From: Acidimicrobiia bacterium
GTDB lineage: Bacteria; Actinomycetota; Acidimicrobiia; IMCC26256; JACDBD01
Length of the DNA stretch: 9,553 nt
Direction of reading: 5' to 3'
NCBI GenBank assembly: GCA_031177445.1
Contig: JAPSGP010000083.1
Coordinates: 1 to 9,553, forward strand
This document shows, one piece after another, positions 5,524-9,553 of the stretch (its first letter is position 1; each line of letters starts with the position of its first letter). Both the position numbers and the translations under genes were made by a program. The notes beneath the pieces were generated by a model, which worked only from the letters and a program-made list of their open reading frames with translations, made no database searches and was not told the DNA's origin.

Positions 5524-7200
5524 TCAGCCTCGTAGCAGGTGCCCCGGCTTCGCCTCCACCGCCGCGGGCACGGGCTCGCCGTCGACGCGGATCGGCGTGC
5601 CGTTGACGACGACGTGGGTCACGCCTTCGGGGGTGTCGGCGACCAGGCGCTCGCCGTCGGCGGGGAAATCGCGGATCCGGCGGAGCGGACCGGGACCGAC
5701 GGTGTCGGGATCGAACACCACGAGATCGGCGACCGCACCCTCGCGCACGTAGCCCCGGCCGTCGGGCCCGGCGAGGCCGTAGACGTCGGCGGGCTCGCCG
5801 GTCAGCTTGCGCACCGCGGCCGGCAACGAGATCACCTCGCGCTCGCGCACCCAGTTGCCGAGCAGATCGGTGGACATGCACGCGTCGCACAGCTGGCTCA
5901 CGTGCGCGCCCGCGTCCGACAATCCGATCAGCATCCCGTCCTGCTGGAGGAGCCAGGCGATGGCGTCCTCGTCGTCGTTGGCGAGGACGCTACGAAACCG
6001 GGTCTCGAGGTTCTCGTCGCACGACAGCTCGAGCACGACGTCGATTGGGTCGACGCCCCGGTCGGCGGCAAGGCCGGCGATCGACTTCCCCACGAGCTCG
6101 GGGAACTTGGCGGTCTCGCTGACCGTGAGGCGATCCCAGTTCACGCGGAAGAACTTGCCCGAGTCGAGCTGCTCCTGGGCCTGACGCCGCCATTCGGGAT
6201 CGCTGAACGCCGCCATCTTCTCCGGGTGCGACTTGCCCATGAGCGCGGCGAAGATCGGGTTCATGTTGAACGTGAACGGCTCTGCCATCGTCATCGAGAA
6301 CGTGAGCGGGCGCACCGAGATCTGCGGCCACACGTCGGCCCCGGTGGCGCGTTCCTTGGCGTTCAACTCGGCCATGCCCTCGTGCCACGGGAAGCCCTTG
6401 ACCGTGAGGAGCGCGGTCCACGTGATCGGCCGCCCGATGGTGCGCTGGAGGGCGTAGGCGTCGGCGTGCTTGATGCGTTCGCCCGGCAGCAGCTCGATGA
6501 CGCCGCGGTCGAGCTCGCGCATCGGCGCCAGGATCACTTCGAGCTCGTGGAGACCGGCCAGACGTGATGGGACCGGACGGCCCTGGTCGCCGGAGTGCGT
6601 GGTCGAGGAGCTGGTCGCGAAGCCGGCGGCGCCGGCGGCGATGGCCTCCCGCACGACCTCCTGCATCGCGAGCAGCTCGTCCTCGGTCGCCTCGCGCTCG
6701 TAGCCGGCGTCGCCCATCACCCACAGGCGCAGCGCGGTGTGTCCGAGGTAGGCGGCGTAGTTGATGACCGTGCCGCGGCGCTCGACGGAGTCGAGATACT
6801 GCGGGAACGTCTCGAAGTCCCACGGGACACCGGCGGTCAGCGTGGCCGGGCTCATGTCCTCGACGTGCTCGAGCGTGTGGACCATGAGCTCGCGATGCTC
6901 CGGCCGGCACGGTGCGAGCGAGAAGCCGCAGTTGCCCGCGACCACCGTGGTCACGCCGTGCCACGACGACGGCGTGAGCGCCGGGTCCCAGAACACCTGG
7001 GCGTCGTAGTGCGTGTGGATGTCGATGAAACCGGGTGCCACGACCTGGCCGGACGCATCGAGGGAACGCGCGCCGTCGCCGTCGATCTCGGTGTCGATCG
7101 CGACGATGCGATCGCCGGCCACCGCGACGTCGGCGGTGACCCCCGGCGCGCCGGTCCCGTCGACCACGGTGCCGCCCTTGATCACGAGGTCAGTCGTCAC
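5524..7200 (-). CDS. Amidohydrolase family 3 protein, N-acyl-D-amino-acid deacylase type
   Basis: Started at the GTG at 7200 the protein has 558 residues, opening MTTDLVIKGGTVVDGTGAPG as in dihydroorotase/urease-superfamily deacylases. Metal-site motifs are GFIDIHTHYDAQ (57-68, with His62 and His64), AGNCGF (88-93, Cys91 at the characteristic bridging Cys of D-aminoacylases), GHTALRLWVMG (153-163) and GLSDAGAHV (426-434, with the catalytic Asp429). The C-terminus returns to the small beta domain (GAVADLVVFDPDT, 488-500). The family hydrolyses N-acyl-D-amino acids or related amides in the cytoplasm; overall it most resembles mycobacterial Rv2913c-like proteins, whose substrate I do not know to be settled. 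I cannot assign all remaining His ligands by eye. AAGGG sits about seven bases before the GTG, and the start overlaps the upstream glycosyltransferase gene by 11 bp, so it is translationally coupled inside a membrane glycosyltransferase operon, which is unexpected. Confidence 0.9.
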   Translation of the reverse strand: MTTDLVIKGGTVVDGTGAPGVTADVAVAGDRIVAIDTEIDGDGARSLDASGQVVAPGFIDIHTHYDAQVFWDPALTPSSWHGVTTVVAGNCGFSLAPCRPEHRELMVHTLEHVEDMSPATLTAGVPWDFETFPQYLDSVERRGTVINYAAYLGHTALRLWVMGDAGYEREATEDELLAMQEVVREAIAAGAAGFATSSSTTHSGDQGRPVPSRLAGLHELEVILAPMRELDRGVIELLPGERIKHADAYALQRTIGRPITWTALLTVKGFPWHEGMAELNAKERATGADVWPQISVRPLTFSMTMAEPFTFNMNPIFAALMGKSHPEKMAAFSDPEWRRQAQEQLDSGKFFRVNWDRLTVSETAKFPELVGKSIAGLAADRGVDPIDVVLELSCDENLETRFRSVLANDDEDAIAWLLQQDGMLIGLSDAGAHVSQLCDACMSTDLLGNWVREREVISLPAAVRKLTGEPADVYGLAGPDGRGYVREGAVADLVVFDPDTVGPGPLRRIRDFPADGERLVADTPEGVTHVVVNGTPIRVDGEPVPAAVEAKPGHLLRG

Positions 7201-8473
7201 GATGCGTCCCTTCGCCGGCTTCCACCGGACCAGTCTGCCGGAAACGGTCCCACCCTGCCGCGAGCGCGACCGCGGCCAGGATCGCCAGCGAGGTCTCGGC
7301 CGATGCCCGGAACCTCGTCGTGCCATACGTGATCAAGACGGTGAAGAGCACGATCCCCGGCAGAACGACCATCGGGAAGATCGGCCTCGATCCCCGTCGG
7401 CGGAGGACCACGACCCCGATCACCGCGCCGATCGCGACCAGGTAGAAGGAGATCGCAGCGATGATCGCGAGTCCCCGCTCCCTTCCTTCGAACTGGTCGA
7501 GCTCGATCTGTTGCGCCGGCCGGTACACGCCGAGCACTCGTCCGAGTCGCGCCGCGACCACGACCGGGACGCGGCCCAGGTTGTCGCGGATGAAGCGAGT
7601 GCTGCGCTTCCGGAAGACGATGGCGTTCACCGACTGGTCCTCGTCGAAGTCGACGTTGCGCACGCACGTGACCGTCAGGTACCCGATCGCCGACCCCTCG
7701 TACGTGTCGCGACAGTTGGCCCCGGCGAGCGTCGCCTCGAACTGGGACGACAGGAACACGGGATGCTCGAACCGGGTGAGGTTGAACCCGACCCAGGGTG
7801 CGAGCACGACGATCGTGGCGAGCACGCCGGCACCGAGTCGTCGCAGCCGCGCCGCCCGATCGAGCCCGGGCGCAAGCAGCACGACCGGGGTGAGGAGCGC
7901 CGGCACGAGCAGGATCAGTTCCGGTCGCGCGAGCGCCGCCAGCCCACTGACGGCACCCAGCGCGACGACGCGTGCCGGGCTTGGTCGGTCCCACGCACGG
8001 TACGCGAGGAGCACCGCGGTGGTGGCGAGGACGATCGACGACGTCTCGGAGAGCAGCGCGCCGTCCCACACCCAGACGTTGGGATAGACGGCCACCAGCC
8101 CGGCGGCGAGCAGCCCGGCGCGATCTCCGGCGACGCGCCGCCCGATCAGCCCGACGACGACGATGGTCGCCGTGCCCAGGAGCGCCGACCACAACATGTG
8201 GGAAACGGGGGTCCCGAAGCCGAGGGCCGACGGGATCGACAGGAACAACAAGTAGAGCGGGGGATGATCGGCGGCTTCGACGGTCGCACCGAGCGCGTAC
8301 GGCAGCGGACCGATGAAGCCCTTGCCGTCGACGAGCAGGTTCGCAGCCGCGTGGTAGAAGAACGAATCGCCTGCCGGCTCGTGGTTGCGACGGATGAGCA
8401 CGTACACGAGGCGCACCGCGAGTCCGGCGAAGGTCACGCCGCCGAGCCACCTCGCGAAGACGCGGCTGGTCAA
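7190..8473 (-). CDS. GT39/ArnT-like polytopic membrane glycosyltransferase, complete
   Basis: A 427-residue protein from a TTG at 8473 that overlaps the stop of the upstream gene in a TTGA. The opening is MTSRVFARWLGG, followed directly by the first membrane segment. The first outer loop has AGDSFFY (34-40; Asp36 is the expected GT-C catalytic acid) and ADHPPLYLL (68-76), both typical of ArnT/PMT-like enzymes. WVWDGALLSET (134-144) follows. A large outer loop (about 235-335) contains GANC (251-254), Cys270, DNLGRVPVVVAAR (297-309) and YRP (317-319). The protein ends with TYGTTRFR (382-389) and a last membrane helix. By family it transfers a sugar from a polyprenyl-phosphate donor on the outer face of the membrane; the acceptor is unknown. 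It is close in design to the gene fragments at both window edges and is the only complete copy here. There is no good ribosome site before the TTG, so translation probably relies on coupling. Confidence 0.88.
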   Translation of the reverse strand: MTSRVFARWLGGVTFAGLAVRLVYVLIRRNHEPAGDSFFYHAAANLLVDGKGFIGPLPYALGATVEAADHPPLYLLFLSIPSALGFGTPVSHMLWSALLGTATIVVVGLIGRRVAGDRAGLLAAGLVAVYPNVWVWDGALLSETSSIVLATTAVLLAYRAWDRPSPARVVALGAVSGLAALARPELILLVPALLTPVVLLAPGLDRAARLRRLGAGVLATIVVLAPWVGFNLTRFEHPVFLSSQFEATLAGANCRDTYEGSAIGYLTVTCVRNVDFDEDQSVNAIVFRKRSTRFIRDNLGRVPVVVAARLGRVLGVYRPAQQIELDQFEGRERGLAIIAAISFYLVAIGAVIGVVVLRRRGSRPIFPMVVLPGIVLFTVLITYGTTRFRASAETSLAILAAVALAAGWDRFRQTGPVEAGEGTHRDD

Positions 8474-9553
8474 GGCGAGCCGACCGGTGCGAGCCGGCGC
8501 ACTCCTGCGACCAGGGCCGTCGCGGCGACGACCACGATCGCGGGCTCGGCGCCGGCGCGGAACCGCTGCTGACCGTACGTGAGCACCGCGGTGATGGAGA
8601 CGACGACGACGGGCGCCAGCAGTGGCCACACGCGAAGGCCCCGTCGGCGGATGACGAAGACGCCCGCGATCGCGAATGGAAGGAGCACCCAGAACATGAC
8701 CGTTCCTGCCATTTGCCAGCTGCGTGGGCGGCCCTCGAGCGACTCGTAGTCGACCTGCTGCGACGGCGAATACACACCCCAGGTCCGCAGCCACCGAACG
8801 GCGGCGACCTTCGGGAGCTCGCCGAGGTGGTCGCGGGCGTAATCGAGCCCGTCGTCGCGGTGCCGGTTGGCGACCTCAGCTTCCTCGAATTGGCGGTCGG
8901 CGATGTCGAAACCCTCGAAGCACGCTTCGGACTGCGGCAGCCGGCGCGCCTCGTCGCCGAACTGTGAGAACGTCTCCCGCCACAGGCCGAGCAGCGCTCC
9001 CTCGTACGTCTGGTCGCAGTTCGCGCCGTCGACGAGCGTCCCCACGTTGTTCGACACCGGCACGAACGCGTCGAGCCGGACGGCGTTGCGGATGGTCCAC
9101 GGCAGCACCAGGAGGACGGCGACGCCGAGCGCGGTGATCGCCAGCTGGACCCGGCGCCGCGGCAGGAGCGCGAACAGTCGCCAGCACAGCGGAACGACGA
9201 GCACGACCCCGAGCAGCAACCCCTCGGCCCGGGTCAGGGTCGCGAGCCCGAGCACCGCGCCGAGCGCCGCGAAGCGCCCGGGCGACGGGCGATCGGCAGC
9301 CCAGTACGCGAGCAGCAGCGCGGCGGCGACGAGCGGCACGAACAGGGCCTCGGCCATGAGGACGGCTTCGCTCTGGAACAGCATCGGGTATCCCGCCGCG
9401 ATCGCGGCGGCGACGAGGCCGGCGACGGGCCCGCCCACGCGGCGCCCGAGCAGCCCGATCAGCACGACGGTCCCGGCGCCGACGAATGCGAGCACGATGC
9501 GCTGTGATTCCACGCTCGACGCGCCGAGCCGGGCCGGCACGGCCAGCACCGCC
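8470..9553 (-). CDS. GT39/ArnT-like polytopic membrane glycosyltransferase, N-terminus outside the window
   Basis: The frame is open to the right edge; 360 residues are visible, and the GTG at 9549 is internal by comparison with the complete paralogue. The visible part begins at the equivalent of residue about 78 of that paralogue, so the catalytic Asp and HPPL loop lie outside. Shared landmarks are FQSEAVLMAEAL (59-70), RAEGLLL (108-114), PVSNNVGTLVDGANCDQTYEG (starting at 165, with Cys179), ARDHLGELPKVAAVR (239-253), VYSPSQQ (260-266), EGRPR (273-277) and TYGQQRFR (325-332). Compared with the other two copies, its outer loop holds about 16 more residues after GANC, rich in charged residues, and the second Cys moves to 211. 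It is the first visible gene of the minus-strand operon, and the operon promoter is therefore not in this window. Confidence 0.87.
   Translation of the reverse strand, partial: AVLAVPARLGASSVESQRIVLAFVGAGTVVLIGLLGRRVGGPVAGLVAAAIAAGYPMLFQSEAVLMAEALFVPLVAAALLLAYWAADRPSPGRFAALGAVLGLATLTRAEGLLLGVVLVVPLCWRLFALLPRRRVQLAITALGVAVLLVLPWTIRNAVRLDAFVPVSNNVGTLVDGANCDQTYEGALLGLWRETFSQFGDEARRLPQSEACFEGFDIADRQFEEAEVANRHRDDGLDYARDHLGELPKVAAVRWLRTWGVYSPSQQVDYESLEGRPRSWQMAGTVMFWVLLPFAIAGVFVIRRRGLRVWPLLAPVVVVSITAVLTYGQQRFRAGAEPAIVVVAATALVAGVRRLAPVGSP

Noticed and set aside
4115..5752. Plus-strand open frame of 545 codons opposite the GT-C-like gene
   Set aside because: It is composed mostly of Arg, Asp, Glu and Gln with no recognisable domain, whereas the minus strand shows membrane helices and family motifs.
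5480..5890. N-terminal extension of the GT-C-like protein to an ATG at 5890
   Set aside because: Most of it is an out-of-frame shadow of the amidohydrolase C-terminus, full of Arg runs. Only the piece after 5527 could be coding.
7201..7326. N-terminal extension of the amidohydrolase to an ATG at 7326
   Set aside because: The added residues are Arg/Trp-rich out-of-frame sequence of the upstream glycosyltransferase. The family start at 7200 has a ribosome site.
7013..8572. Plus-strand open frame of 519 codons opposite the complete glycosyltransferase
   Set aside because: It is charged, repetitive antisense translation; the minus strand has the coding motifs.
1..9553. Defence system, CRISPR, mobile element or RNA gene
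   Set aside because: I looked on both strands and found no repeat-spacer pattern, transposase or integrase, terminal inverted repeats, or tRNA/rRNA-like sequence. All space is taken by the listed genes.

Overview
This is a very GC-rich, gene-dense window. Codon third positions are overwhelmingly G or C, start codons include GTG and TTG, and neighbouring genes overlap. The protein families point to a high-GC actinobacterium: FadE-type acyl-CoA dehydrogenase pairs, ArnT/PMT-like GT-C membrane proteins and an Rv2913c-like amidohydrolase. Acidimicrobiia or a relative is my best guess, by inference only. I see no RNA gene, insertion sequence, CRISPR array or phage gene. The longest stretch without a gene is 56 bp, at 1966-2021.

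Layout. (1) Bases 2-919, plus strand: the 3' part of a polytopic GT39/ArnT-like membrane protein whose start lies outside the window. (2) Bases 841-3926: a small acyl-CoA module. Two acyl-CoA dehydrogenase genes are divergent (841-1965 minus; 2022-3215 plus) and share the 56-bp control region. A conserved uncharacterised Cys/His-containing protein (3234-3926) follows the second one as an operon partner. (3) Bases 3884-9553, minus strand: a tightly overlapping operon read from right to left. It encodes a GT39-like protein (5' end missing, 8470-9553), a complete GT39-like paralogue (7190-8473), an N-acyl-D-amino-acid deacylase-type amidohydrolase (5524-7200) and another GT-C-like membrane protein with a C-terminal extracytoplasmic domain (3884-5479, or from 5527 if CTG is the start).

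How the genes fit together. The two dehydrogenase subunits look complementary. The plus-strand protein keeps a helix-G glutamate and the AGSD and GGTSEIQ motifs. The minus-strand protein keeps the RxxF...FQ and QxxGG flavin-contact motifs but lacks a canonical catalytic glutamate. This is the pattern expected of an alpha2beta2 heteromeric acyl-CoA dehydrogenase of the ChsE1/E2 or ChsE4/E5 kind, which suggests bulky CoA thioester substrates such as steroid side chains. The flanking membrane proteins look like lipid-phosphate-sugar-dependent glycosyltransferases for envelope glycans or glycoproteins. Three of them are paralogues sharing a signature loop, and they lie on both sides of the acyl-CoA module in inward-facing orientation. 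The embedded cytoplasmic deacylase has no obvious reason to be in a glycosyltransferase operon.

Overall these are ordinary actinobacterial families. The points worth a second look are the split dehydrogenase, its bidirectional and apparently leaderless promoter region, the Cys/His protein beside it, and the glycosyltransferase/deacylase operon. I do not see a clearly new type of system.
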